64,000 nt of DNA from an uncultured Dialister sp. (GCA_900314595.1 OMVW01000007.1:1-64000); one strand, 5' to 3'; positions 35,984 through 43,889 are shown, numbered from the stretch's first letter. A program made the numbers and translations. The notes: generated by a model not told the origin, from the letters alone.

Positions 35984-36592
35984 ATGGCAGAAATCCTTCA
36001 TCCCGACTGGATCACAGTCAAAGACAACGGAATAGACCATGCCGGTTACGACCAGGAATGGTACCCCGAGAAAAGGCAGAAACTGGCCGGCTGCGGCCCC
36101 ACGGCCGGCAGCATGATGGCTGCCTATATCGAAAGAAAACAGCAGGGAAAAATCGTCGCCACCCGGGATGAAGCCCTCTCCGTCATGCTGGAAATATGGA
36201 AATACGCCACACCCCGCATGCACGGCCTCTACAAGACCCGCTGGCTCAAAGAAGGCCTCACGGAATACATGAAAGAGAGAGGACTCAAAGGCAAAGTGGA
36301 AGCTCTGCCCATCCCCTCTATCCGGCTGCTCGCCCCGAAACTTCCCAAAGTGGCAGCCTTCATCACCGAAGGCTTAGAGGCCGACTGCCCCATGGGTTTC
36401 CTCAACCTCCACTCCGGAGACGAACCCATTCCCTACCACTGGCACTGGATGCCCCTCGTCAAAATCGAAGAAAAAGAAGGGGAATACTACTGCACCCTCT
36501 GGGACGAAGGAAAACCCCACGTCTTCAACCTGGGCAGCTGGCTGGCAAAGACGAAATTCGGGGGAGGGTTCGTACGGATTATTGGGTCATGA
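35984..36592 (+). CDS. Putative C39-like (papain-fold) cysteine peptidase-type protein
   Basis: A 202-residue protein without signal peptide. KLAGCGPTAGSMMAAYIE (Cys37) looks like the nucleophile loop of C39-like peptidases, and PYHWHWMPLVKI (about residues 148-159) would supply the His, with DEGK nearby as a third residue. AAAGGAAA precedes the ATG; the gap to tcdA is 31 bp, so it may share that operon. No ABC exporter partner. Could be a peptidase, transglutaminase-like enzyme or an inactive relative. Confidence 0.5.
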   Translation: MAEILHPDWITVKDNGIDHAGYDQEWYPEKRQKLAGCGPTAGSMMAAYIERKQQGKIVATRDEALSVMLEIWKYATPRMHGLYKTRWLKEGLTEYMKERGLKGKVEALPIPSIRLLAPKLPKVAAFITEGLEADCPMGFLNLHSGDEPIPYHWHWMPLVKIEEKEGEYYCTLWDEGKPHVFNLGSWLAKTKFGGGFVRIIGS

Positions 36593-36625
36593 TGATTCCA
36601 TTTCGGAAATAAAGCCATAAAATGA

Positions 36626-36656
36626 AACGCCCGTATCGAAAGATGCGGGCGTTTTT
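36626..36656 (+). terminator. Terminator closing the gloA-tcdA-C39 operon
   Basis: AACGCCCG/CGGGCGTT stem with TTTTT. It also marks the left edge of the AT-richer accessory island. Confidence 0.8.
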
Positions 36657-36705
36657 GCGTTGAAAGTTATTGGTGAAGCTAGAAATACAGAATAAGCAGG
36701 AACAT

Positions 36706-37404
36706 TTATCTTGTATTTAATTTTTCAATGCTATGTGCTTTATGTTGAGCTGTTGTCCAATCATCATAGTGAATAAACGTTGTGGCATTTTTATAATCAC
36801 CAAATACCGATTCCGGCATGGCACCATAAACAAGAATAATTTGAGGCTCAAGCGTCTCAAGCATGGCTTCAAGACCGGATTTAAAGAAATATTTATCATC
36901 TTTATGTTTGATGCATCCATAGGTACCAATAGCAATGATACTGTGCTTTTCAACTCCCAGAAATGCTGCTCTTTCCGGAAGTCTCTTTGTGGTATAGGTA
37001 TCTTCGGTGCCCCATCGTATTTGAGGAATCACGTAAATGCCATTCTTCTGAAAATAATACCCGATAGCACGATTTCGGTAAATATTTGTGATTTGAACGG
37101 ACAGTGGAGCGTCACGATAGAGAGAACAATCCGGCGAGATTATGGCACTGAATTTTTTGAAATCATCAATGTAATGCTCCGGATGAATCAGAATATCTGA
37201 GAAACAGATGTCTTTCTCAAAAAAACCAATAGCAGCCTGTCGATTGTTGCATTGTCTTCGAAAGGAGAAAGGGATAATCGACGATGGGATAAGAAAGGAC
37301 TTTGGCCTTTTTATAATTGGAATTTCGAGGATTCCATCAAAATCAGCCCCGGCAACTAATTCTGGATTACATCCATCATCCAATATAGCTTTACGCATCT
37401 TCAT
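36706..37404 (-). CDS. DUF4417-family protein
   Basis: A 232-residue protein that matches the DUF4417 pattern: FFEKDICFSDILIHPEHY, IISPDCSLYRDAPLSVQ and AIGYYFQKNGIYVIPQIRW in order. Such proteins occur on phages, plasmids and genomic islands; no function is known to me. I take ATG 37404, with GAGG 6 bases upstream, over the in-frame start at 37440. Its start lies inside the end of the small Cys-rich gene upstream (14-bp overlap), so the pair is translationally coupled. AT-rich compared with the flanking chromosome. Confidence 0.7.
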   Translation of the reverse strand: MKMRKAILDDGCNPELVAGADFDGILEIPIIKRPKSFLIPSSIIPFSFRRQCNNRQAAIGFFEKDICFSDILIHPEHYIDDFKKFSAIISPDCSLYRDAPLSVQITNIYRNRAIGYYFQKNGIYVIPQIRWGTEDTYTTKRLPERAAFLGVEKHSIIAIGTYGCIKHKDDKYFFKSGLEAMLETLEPQIILVYGAMPESVFGDYKNATTFIHYDDWTTAQHKAHSIEKLNTR

Positions 37405-37585
37405 CTTGTACCTCGTGAATTTCTGGCGGCACGTTGCCAATCCATACAGAAATATCTTTTTTATAACAGGGGCATTTTTTAAGAATCGGAATAGGATTTT
37501 TGATTGGGGCCTCTGTTTTAATGATAAAGCAGTGTTTGTTAAATGGGCATTGGGTAGGACAACGATAGGTATATTCTTTTCTCAT
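37391..37585 (-). CDS. Small Cys-rich protein
   Basis: A 64-residue protein with six Cys (CPTQCPFNKHC near the N-terminus and KKCPCYKK in the middle), suggesting a metal site. GGAGATCCT precedes the ATG. It overlaps the DUF4417 gene by 14 bp. I do not recognise the family. Confidence 0.55.
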   Translation of the reverse strand: MRKEYTYRCPTQCPFNKHCFIIKTEAPIKNPIPILKKCPCYKKDISVWIGNVPPEIHEVQDEDA

Positions 37586-37630
37586 AGGATCTCCATGTTC
37601 ATTAGTTCGCTTATTTCTAACAAGAAAACT

Positions 37631-37660
37631 TGAAAAATCAGGGAATAAATGAATATTCCC
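37631..37660 (-). terminator. Putative terminator after toxin/immunity cassette 1
   Basis: GGGAAT (37641-37646) / ATTCCC (37655-37660) with a T-rich run on the minus strand, 15 bp past the immunity stop. Weak stem. Confidence 0.45.
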
Positions 37661-37675
37661 ACAAAAAGAATTGTA

Positions 37676-38026
37676 TTAAATTTCATAAGGGAAATCAGGG
37701 CTTATTGAATAGGAAATGCCTGCCTTACTTAAAGCACGCGCTATACTTTGGATAATTTCAGCTTTATCGGTTAGACTTCCAGTTCCAAATTGAAGGTATT
37801 TTTTTGATGCAGGGTAATTACAATGAAACAGACGAGCTGTTACCCGGATCATATCGATAGATGGATTCTCAGTTGGAAACAACTTTATGGAATATTGAAT
37901 TTTATCAAGGTGAATTGGTGGAATGTAAGTAGTGACTAGATTCCAGTTACATTTGGGACATTTATAGCCACAGGATAAACCTTTTATAAAGTAGACCATT
38001 TCTGTTCCACACTTATCGCATTTCAT
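37676..38026 (-). CDS. Zinc-ribbon protein, predicted immunity to toxin 1
   Basis: A 116-residue protein with two CxxC pairs at the N-terminus (MKCDKCGTEM and YKCPKCNWN), a zinc ribbon, followed by an alpha/beta part (RVTARLFHCNYPASKKYL, IIQSIARALSKAGISY). Its ATG overlaps the toxin 1 stop by 4 bp. Immunity is inferred from this coupling and its small size. It could also act as an antitoxin-like regulator. Confidence 0.5.
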   Translation of the reverse strand: MKCDKCGTEMVYFIKGLSCGYKCPKCNWNLVTTYIPPIHLDKIQYSIKLFPTENPSIDMIRVTARLFHCNYPASKKYLQFGTGSLTDKAEIIQSIARALSKAGISYSISPDFPYEI

Positions 38027-38514
38027 TTTCTTTTACCTCCTTGGGGATAGAAAGTTTTAAATTTTCCTAGTCTATTCAATAATGGTTGTGGAGAACCGTT
38101 TACAATATGTCCATCGGCTACTAAATATATTCCGCTTGGCCAAGCCCATAAAAAAGAAGTGGGAGCCTTGACTGGACGATTGAGCTTATTTGCCAAATTT
38201 TGGGCGAATCCATTCGGGATTTTTCCTGTGCTGCAAGATAACAAACGTATTGCTCCGTCTTTATATTCTGGATTGGATTTCAGCAATCTTGCTAAAATTC
38301 TATGATTAATACTTAAGAGCTTTCCTTTGAATGCTATTTTAATGTCGGTTGGACTGCCATGAGCAATGATATCGTAAAAGCCATTGCTGTCGATATCTTT
38401 TCTCCGTTTAATATTTCTTGAAAAATCATCATTCTTTATCATCAGGTCCATACTGCCCGGAGTAGCAGACATACCTCGAGTTTTGCTGTATAATCCGCTG
38501 TTTCCGCTGCCCAT
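38023..38514 (-). CDS. Orphan polymorphic-toxin module, clan CD peptidase-like
   Basis: A 163-residue protein. Residues 1-14 (MGSGNSGLYSKTRG) are shared with toxin 2. The body carries FYDIIAHGSPTDI (His52) and AIRLLSCSTGKIP (Cys94), followed by GFAQNLANKL and PVKAPTSFLWAWP. His-Gly after a hydrophobic strand and Cys after a second one is the clan CD (caspase/CHAT/C80-like) dyad layout, and this His/Cys block occurs at the C-terminus of large polymorphic toxins. No signal peptide or delivery domain. It is preceded by a 31-codon coupled ORF and followed by the overlapping zinc-ribbon gene. A toxin role is inference. Confidence 0.55.
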   Translation of the reverse strand: MGSGNSGLYSKTRGMSATPGSMDLMIKNDDFSRNIKRRKDIDSNGFYDIIAHGSPTDIKIAFKGKLLSINHRILARLLKSNPEYKDGAIRLLSCSTGKIPNGFAQNLANKLNRPVKAPTSFLWAWPSGIYLVADGHIVNGSPQPLLNRLGKFKTFYPQGGKRK

Positions 38515-38609
38515 CAGAATGTACCTCCAATCAGTTTCTCTTTTTGGGAAGTACTTTTTACGATATAAAAGCGCGATGAAACTTTGTAAAACTTATAATT
38601 GCTGAACAT
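38514..38609 (-). CDS. 31-codon leader ORF of toxin cassette 1
   Basis: Starts with ATG at 38609 behind GGAGG and encodes MFSNYKFYKVSSRFYIV.. for 31 residues. Its TGA shares the A with the toxin ATG (TGATG), so termination would feed initiation of toxin 1. Basic and aromatic, no recognised domain. Same length and overlap as the leader at 39340-39435 despite unrelated sequence. Confidence 0.5.
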   Translation of the reverse strand: MFSNYKFYKVSSRFYIVKSTSQKEKLIGGTF

Positions 38610-38637
38610 TGCAAACCTCCAAAATGTAACTGTGAGG

Positions 38638-38690
38638 TTCTGCAATGCAGCATGTCAGGGCAGCTCTTTTGCAAGTAACCTTATGAAATT
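38638..38690 (-). repeat. 53-bp direct repeat, copy 1
   Basis: Identical to 39462-39514 over 53 bp (begins TTCTGCAATGCAGCATG, ends CTTATGAAATT on the plus strand). Lies 28 bp upstream of the cassette 1 leader ORF. Contains the small palindrome CTGCAATGCAG. Confidence 0.9.
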
Positions 38691-38711
38691 AAATCAGAAC
38701 TGATAAAGTCG

Positions 38712-38957
38712 TTAATACAACCATATATCATTATCGGTTATTTGATTGATCATCTCCTTAACAGTGTACCCATCTCTGGAAATCATAAGTATATCCTCTG
38801 GTTTTTCCACTTCTGTAGTTTCTTTGTAGAATTCACAGAAGGAAAAGACATATTTCCCGTCAAGAGTTCCCTGGGTTATGGAGTATTCCTTTCCATGAAA
38901 ATTAAATTCAATTTCATGACCATGCTTAAGATAATCGATGAGTTGTTCCTGCGTCAT
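38712..38957 (-). CDS. Predicted immunity protein to toxin 2
   Basis: An 81-residue protein: MTQEQLIDYLKHGHEIEFN, then KYVFSFCEFYKETTEV and GYTVKEMINQITDNDIWLY. The compact alpha/beta sequence resembles small proteins encoded directly after toxin domains in Firmicutes. Its start overlaps the toxin 2 stop by 4 bp. Immunity is inferred from position and size. Confidence 0.55.
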   Translation of the reverse strand: MTQEQLIDYLKHGHEIEFNFHGKEYSITQGTLDGKYVFSFCEFYKETTEVEKPEDILMISRDGYTVKEMINQITDNDIWLY

Positions 38958-39340
38958 TTTTTTATTGCTCCTTCTGTTTCCAATCTGGTCAAAGTTCCGT
39001 CTTCATTTTTTATCCACTTATGTTCATGGGGGACATTGGGGTGTAATTTCGCATTCCCGTGATTGGTATAATCGATATCAAGATAAGGTTTTCCATCTTC
39101 ACCATAATATCTTTCTTGAGTTAGACTGTCATTTTTTGTGATTCTTAATACAGAATTGGGAATTCCGGTAAATGAAATATGGTGTGAATCTGTTTCATTT
39201 GATACAGTGTCTACTTTTTTTATTGACGCTGAACCGGCAGAATTATAATCTTTTCCGTTTACCGGTTTATTTTGCTTATTATTTAATGAATTGTCTGCAC
39301 CCCGTGTCTTTTGATATAATCCGCTTCTGCCGCTGCCCAT
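38954..39340 (-). CDS. Orphan polymorphic-toxin module, His-rich C-terminal domain
   Basis: A 128-residue protein from ATG 39340 (GAGGTG upstream); the frame is open to 39469, but the MGSGRSGLYQKTRG start aligns with toxin 1. After a low-complexity linker comes ISFTGIPNSVLRITKN, ERYYGEDGKPYLDIDY and NHGNAKLHPNVPHEHKW, with His94, His100, His105 and His107. The last block is a C-terminal module found in polymorphic toxins; a metal-dependent nuclease is plausible but not shown. No secretion signal. Overlaps its presumed immunity gene by 4 bp. Confidence 0.55.
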   Translation of the reverse strand: MGSGRSGLYQKTRGADNSLNNKQNKPVNGKDYNSAGSASIKKVDTVSNETDSHHISFTGIPNSVLRITKNDSLTQERYYGEDGKPYLDIDYTNHGNAKLHPNVPHEHKWIKNEDGTLTRLETEGAIKK

Positions 39341-39435
39341 TAGGAAGCACCTCTCATGAGAAAATGCATTTTGCAGAAGGAATTGTAGTTGCCAGTGTAA
39401 TAGGATTGTTTGTGATGCTTTGGGATTTGATGCAT
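39340..39435 (-). CDS. 31-codon leader ORF of toxin cassette 2
   Basis: ATG at 39435 behind GGAGGT; 31 residues beginning MHQIPKHHKQSYYTGNYN. The TAA shares its last A with the toxin 2 ATG (TAATG). Codon number and overlap equal those of the cassette 1 leader. Confidence 0.5.
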   Translation of the reverse strand: MHQIPKHHKQSYYTGNYNSFCKMHFLMRGAS

Positions 39436-39461
39436 TGAGATACCTCCATAAAAGAAAGGGA

Positions 39462-39514
39462 TTCTGCAATGCAGCATGTCAGGGCAGCTCTTTTGCAAGT
39501 AACCTTATGAAATT
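39462..39514 (-). repeat. 53-bp direct repeat, copy 2
   Basis: Perfect match to 38638-38690; 26 bp upstream of the cassette 2 leader. The two copies bracket cassette 2, so recombination between them would delete it. Confidence 0.9.
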
Positions 39515-39521
39515 GTAAATA

Positions 39522-40193
39522 TCAGGAAGCGAGGCCCAGGTTTTTCAGGCGATACATCATGGCACTATTGGAAACGCTGAATTCCATGGCCATCTGCGCG
39601 ATGATAGCTTTTGATTGTGGATCTTCCAGGTATAAATGCCCCTGGCTTCCATTGAATTGAGTAAGAATGCGTTCAGTGAGATCTTCCGGCATAAGGAAAG
39701 CAGCAGCACAGTAGTTGGCCTGGTGTTCGCATATTTCCAAAGAAGTTCGCCGGCGGAACTGACCATTCAGGGCTGATGCTGTCGAAGTATGAGTGTAATC
39801 CGGGTTACTATGGGCAAAGCATCTTTTGTGAAGGACCTGATGGAAAACTTCGTGCATTACCGTGAAATTCTCCCGTCCCCGGTATGGTTCTTCTGTGAGC
39901 GTACTGTCTATCAGAATAGTGCCTTTGTCAAGTGCAATGGTGAGTGGCTTCATACCGGGCTCATAATAAGGTTTAGGCCACACATACAGATAGCCATCTT
40001 TGAAAGCGGTCAATCCCAGGATGCTTTGATCCGGAGTGATGTATTTCCAGTCATAAGGTGCATTCAGGCAATTTTCGATAACTGCATATACATCGATAGG
40101 CTTAGCTTTATAAAGCCTTTCCGGGTCAAATCTTTTTAACAAATCTACTGCTTTTTCTTCCAATTGCCGACGAGTGTAATTGTAGTGAATCAA
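39522..40193 (-). CDS. ImmA/IrrE-family metallopeptidase
   Basis: A 223-residue protein with the zinc-peptidase helix VMHEVFHQVLH (HExxH) near residue 115 and a downstream ICEHQANYCAAAFLMPEDL that carries the third ligand, as in ImmA and IrrE. These enzymes cleave partner XRE repressors on a damage or other signal. The start overlaps the end of the XRE gene (ATGA), making a classic repressor/antirepressor pair. It could control the island's defence genes. Confidence 0.87.
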   Translation of the reverse strand: MIHYNYTRRQLEEKAVDLLKRFDPERLYKAKPIDVYAVIENCLNAPYDWKYITPDQSILGLTAFKDGYLYVWPKPYYEPGMKPLTIALDKGTILIDSTLTEEPYRGRENFTVMHEVFHQVLHKRCFAHSNPDYTHTSTASALNGQFRRRTSLEICEHQANYCAAAFLMPEDLTERILTQFNGSQGHLYLEDPQSKAIIAQMAMEFSVSNSAMMYRLKNLGLAS

Positions 40194-40573
40194 TGATCAG
40201 AGTTCTCCTTTCGTTTACCCTCAAGCATTTCGATGACTTTCTGCCATTCCTTTTCTCCGGCTCCCTGATCTCTTGCCATGCGCAGTGCGACACGGACCTT
40301 ATCATTTCCCATGATGTAATCCGGCAAATCGGGGGAGACAGAATTTTCCCTTTCTTCACCGGCCAGATCATACATTTGATGAGCCTCATCAGAATTCAGG
40401 TCCAGAATACGTACAAGCTCATCCAGCCTGTCTTTCTGAGGCGGATAGCGATGGCCTTTTTCGATATCACTCATAAAAGCCGGAGCAATATCAAGGGCCT
40501 TAGCCAGCCCACGCAGAGTCATTCCTTTTGCTTTTCGCTTTTGCTCAATAAATTTTCCAAAATTGCCAGTCAT
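40190..40573 (-). CDS. XRE-family transcriptional regulator
   Basis: A 127-residue protein. The N-terminal Cro/CI helix-turn-helix is FIEQKRKAKGMTLRGLAKALDI followed by APAFMSDIEKGHRYPP (two pieces of one domain). The C-terminus is charged, perhaps the cleavage or dimer part. AAGGAGGAAG precedes the ATG. Divergent from hsdM with a 190-bp shared gap that contains a direct repeat, so it may repress both directions. Confidence 0.87.
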   Translation of the reverse strand: MTGNFGKFIEQKRKAKGMTLRGLAKALDIAPAFMSDIEKGHRYPPQKDRLDELVRILDLNSDEAHQMYDLAGEERENSVSPDLPDYIMGNDKVRVALRMARDQGAGEKEWQKVIEMLEGKRKENSDH

Positions 40574-40597
40574 GATTTCTTCCTCCTTAAGTAAGCT

Positions 40598-40675
40598 TGT
40601 TCGCGAATTAGATTACAAATAAATCGTAGCATGACAGAAAATAAAAGTCAATACCATGTTCGCAAAAATCTTACA
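40598..40675. promoter_or_regulatory. Direct-repeat operator candidates between XRE gene and hsdM
   Basis: TGTTCGCGAATTAGATTACA (from 40598) and TGTTCGCAAAAATCTTACA (40657-40675) share TGTTCGC, a 5-8 bp gap and TTACA, 59 bp apart. They flank the space where both divergent promoters should lie. Confidence 0.45.
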
Positions 40676-40764
40676 TTCGTTTACTTGAAGCATTTTGCCG
40701 ATTATAATAGAGATAGATTTTTAAAAGGAATCATTTAATAAAAGGATTGATACAGGGGGAAAAC

Positions 40765-42588
40765 ATGGACAATACAAATTTCGGGCAGCTGGTTTCATTT
40801 ATCTTCGGCATTGCCAATGACTGCCTGGTGGATGTATATGACGTTGGGGATTACCGTAAAATCATTCTTCCCATGATGGTCATCCGTCGTTTTGATGCCG
40901 TTTTGGAACCGACGAAAAATGAAGTACTTTCCATGAAGAAAATGCTCGATGCAGCAGGAATAACTGACCAGGATGAAGCTCTTTGCCATGCTGCAAAAGA
41001 AGCTTTCTGCAACAGCTCTCCCTATACACTTTCAGATTTAAAGGATCGGACCAGCCAGCAGCAGCTCAAATCCGATTTCATCCTTTACCTGGATGGATTT
41101 TCAAAAAATGTACAGGATATCATTAATAAATTTGAATTCCGGAAGCAAATTGATAAACTGTCGGAGCATGATATCCTGGGCCTTCTGATTTCCAAATTTA
41201 CCGATTCCTCCATCAACCTTTCCAGTCGTCTGGTAACAAATGCTGCCGGAGTGAAATTGCCGGCTCTTGACAATCACACCATGGGCACGGTATTCGAAGA
41301 AGTCATCCGTCGGTTCAATGAAGAAACAAATGTCACCGATGCAGGGCGTCACTTTACGCCGAGGGATATTGTCGAATTGATTACGGATCTGGCTTTTGTG
41401 CCGGTGCAGGATAAAATACAGAGCACCACGTACCGTATTTATGATGGAGCCTGTGGCACAGGGGGTATGCTGACTGTGGCAGAAGGCCGGATTCAGGAAC
41501 TGGCCCAAATGCGGGGAAAAGACGTTTCCATTCATTTATACGGTCAGGAAGTGGCTGATGAGACGTATGCCATTGCTAAAAGCGATATGCTTGTAAAAGG
41601 CGAAGGGACTCAGGCGGATAATATATACTTTGGCTCTACCATCTCCCAAGACGCCCTCTCCGGGGAAACTTTTGATTTCATGCTTTCCAATCCGCCTTTT
41701 GGCACTCCATGGAAAACCGATTTAAAAATCTGGGGTGATATCAAGAAAAATGAAATTACCGACGAACGATTCATAATTCAGGACCAGGGGGAAGAAGTCT
41801 CTCTCCTGCCGGATATCGGGGATGCCCAGATGCTTTTCCTGGCGAATAATATCAGCAAAATGAAAAATAATACAGAGTTGGGCAGCCGGATCGTGGAAGT
41901 CCATAATGGCTCTTCTCTTTTCAATGGGAAAGCCGGGCAGGGACCTTCCAATCTGCGTCAGTATATCATCGAGCATGACTTACTGGAATGTATAGTCGCC
42001 CTTCCGGAGAAAATGTTTTACAATACCGGCATCGGTACCTATCTATGGGTCCTTTCCAACAGGAAAGAAGAGCGGAGGAAAGGAAAAGTCCAGCTCATCG
42101 ATGCCACATCCTTCAAATCACCCCTTCGGAAAAACCTGGGTGAAAAGAATACGGAAATCACACCGGCCATCAGAGAAAAAATCCTGAAACTCTATGAAGA
42201 CTATGAAGAAGCGGACCGGGAGTACAGCCGCGTATTCCCCAATAGTGAATTCGGATACTGGGAAGTGCCGGTCTACCAGCCCAGGCTGGACGAAGAAGGA
42301 AAACCAATCCTCGATAAGAAAGGGAATCCTGTGAAACCGGATGTGGATAAGGAAATCGTCCCTTTTACCTATGAAGGCGGTATCGAAGCCTTCTTTGAAA
42401 ATGAAGTGAAACCCTATGCGCCATTAAGCTATCTGAAACCGGGGACGGAAAAGACAGGTTATGAGCTGTCCTTCACGAAATACTTCTATAAACCGGTGCA
42501 GCTGAGGACATTGGAAGAAATCAGGAAGGATATTTTAGTAGTAGAGGAAGAAACAAATTACCTTGTTAAGGAAATTTTAGGAGAATAA
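40765..42588 (+). CDS. hsdM: Type I restriction-modification methyltransferase subunit HsdM
   Basis: A 607-residue N6-adenine methyltransferase. After the helical N-terminal domain, DGACGTGGML binds S-adenosylmethionine (motif I) and FMLSNPPFGTPW is the catalytic NPPF (motif IV). With HsdS it methylates the recognition site. AGGGGG precedes ATG 40765. The C-terminal 120 residues are charged and probably contact HsdS. First gene of an hsdM-hsdS-hsdR operon; hsdS follows after 2 bp. Confidence 0.95.
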   Translation: MDNTNFGQLVSFIFGIANDCLVDVYDVGDYRKIILPMMVIRRFDAVLEPTKNEVLSMKKMLDAAGITDQDEALCHAAKEAFCNSSPYTLSDLKDRTSQQQLKSDFILYLDGFSKNVQDIINKFEFRKQIDKLSEHDILGLLISKFTDSSINLSSRLVTNAAGVKLPALDNHTMGTVFEEVIRRFNEETNVTDAGRHFTPRDIVELITDLAFVPVQDKIQSTTYRIYDGACGTGGMLTVAEGRIQELAQMRGKDVSIHLYGQEVADETYAIAKSDMLVKGEGTQADNIYFGSTISQDALSGETFDFMLSNPPFGTPWKTDLKIWGDIKKNEITDERFIIQDQGEEVSLLPDIGDAQMLFLANNISKMKNNTELGSRIVEVHNGSSLFNGKAGQGPSNLRQYIIEHDLLECIVALPEKMFYNTGIGTYLWVLSNRKEERRKGKVQLIDATSFKSPLRKNLGEKNTEITPAIREKILKLYEDYEEADREYSRVFPNSEFGYWEVPVYQPRLDEEGKPILDKKGNPVKPDVDKEIVPFTYEGGIEAFFENEVKPYAPLSYLKPGTEKTGYELSFTKYFYKPVQLRTLEEIRKDILVVEEETNYLVKEILGE

Positions 42589-42590
42589 AC

Positions 42591-43889
42591 ATGTTACGGT
42601 CGTATGGTTCGTATCAGGAAAGTTTTGTCCCTTGGCTGAGAAGAATACCTTCTCATTGGAAATGGGTGCGTAATGGGGCAATATTTGATTATCATCAAGA
42701 CCTCATTGGAAAAGATTTTTCTCAATTTCAATTGCTTTCATTAACAACTGAAGGAGTAAAAGAAAAAGAAATAGAGAATGTTAAGGGGAAAGTGCCAGCT
42801 TCCTATGAGAGCTATCAAAAAGTCTATCCTGGAGATATGATATTCTGTTTATTTGATTTGGATGTTTCTGCTGTTTTTGCGGGGAATTCACAATATTATG
42901 GGATGATAACATCCGCATATGATGTTGCAACTCCTAAAAAGTCATTTAATGCAGCATATCTAAAATATTGGTTTCAGTCCGTATTCGTAGGGAGATATTA
43001 TAAAATTTATGCAAAGTCAGTTCGTTTTACAATAAAGTGGGATAATTTCAAATCAATAAAAAGCCCAGTCCCTCCTCTTGAAGAGCAGGACCAGATTGTC
43101 CGTTATCTGGACTGGCAGGTTTCCCATATCGATCGGCTGATTCAGGGGTACCGGCGGGAAATCGAACTGTTGGAAGAGGAGAAAGAAACGCTCATCAATC
43201 AGGCGGTTTCCAGGGGAATCGATCATAGACCTTTGAAACCAAGCACAGTCAGCTGGATGCCTGAAATTCCTGAAAATTGGAAAATGATTTATGCAAAAAA
43301 ACTTTTTCAGGAACGAAAAGATAAAGCATTTGCGGAGGATGAGCAATTAACATCATCACAAAAGTATGGGATTATTTCTCAAAAGAAGTTTATGGATTTA
43401 GAGGGCAGGAGAGTTACCATCGTTCTGAAAGGGAATGATATACTGAAACATGTTGGAAAAGGGGATTTCGTAATCAGTATGCGCAGCTTTCAGGGGGGAT
43501 TGGAATTCAGTGATGTGGAAGGTAAGATTAGCTCTGCCTATGTAATGCTTATTCCCCGAGAAGGGAAAGTATGCAATGATTATTTCAAGTATCTTTTCAA
43601 ATCAAAGTTGTATATAAAAGCATTACAGGGAACTTCGGATTTGGTCCGTGATGGACAGGCATTGCGGTATGCTAATTTCGCAAAGGTTTCGTTACCGGAA
43701 ATTTCCTATGAGGAACAGGCCAGAATCGCTGCATATATTCAAAAAAATACCTATGAGATTGATAAATTAATCCCTTTGTTTAAACAGAAAATGAATTTAC
43801 TCAAGGAGTATCGTATCCGGCTGATTTCTGATGTCGTAACCGGGCAGATGGATGTGCGGGGAGTTCGGGTGCCGGATGAGGGGAAATGA
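42591..43889 (+). CDS. hsdS: Type I restriction-modification specificity subunit HsdS
   Basis: A 432-residue protein with two target-recognition domains, each followed by a coiled-coil spacer: PPLEEQDQIVRYLDWQ and a helix to about residue 205, then YEEQARIAAYIQKN and a second helix at the C-terminus. Each TRD reads half of a bipartite DNA site. The TRD halves are AT-richer than the conserved helices, as common in exchanged TRDs. AGGAGA precedes the ATG. No silent hsdS copy or invertase is seen. Confidence 0.92.
   Translation: MLRSYGSYQESFVPWLRRIPSHWKWVRNGAIFDYHQDLIGKDFSQFQLLSLTTEGVKEKEIENVKGKVPASYESYQKVYPGDMIFCLFDLDVSAVFAGNSQYYGMITSAYDVATPKKSFNAAYLKYWFQSVFVGRYYKIYAKSVRFTIKWDNFKSIKSPVPPLEEQDQIVRYLDWQVSHIDRLIQGYRREIELLEEEKETLINQAVSRGIDHRPLKPSTVSWMPEIPENWKMIYAKKLFQERKDKAFAEDEQLTSSQKYGIISQKKFMDLEGRRVTIVLKGNDILKHVGKGDFVISMRSFQGGLEFSDVEGKISSAYVMLIPREGKVCNDYFKYLFKSKLYIKALQGTSDLVRDGQALRYANFAKVSLPEISYEEQARIAAYIQKNTYEIDKLIPLFKQKMNLLKEYRIRLISDVVTGQMDVRGVRVPDEGK

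Noticed and set aside
42591..43889. Phase-variable hsdS shuffling system
   Set aside because: A single hsdS, no inverted TRD copies and no recombinase gene nearby.
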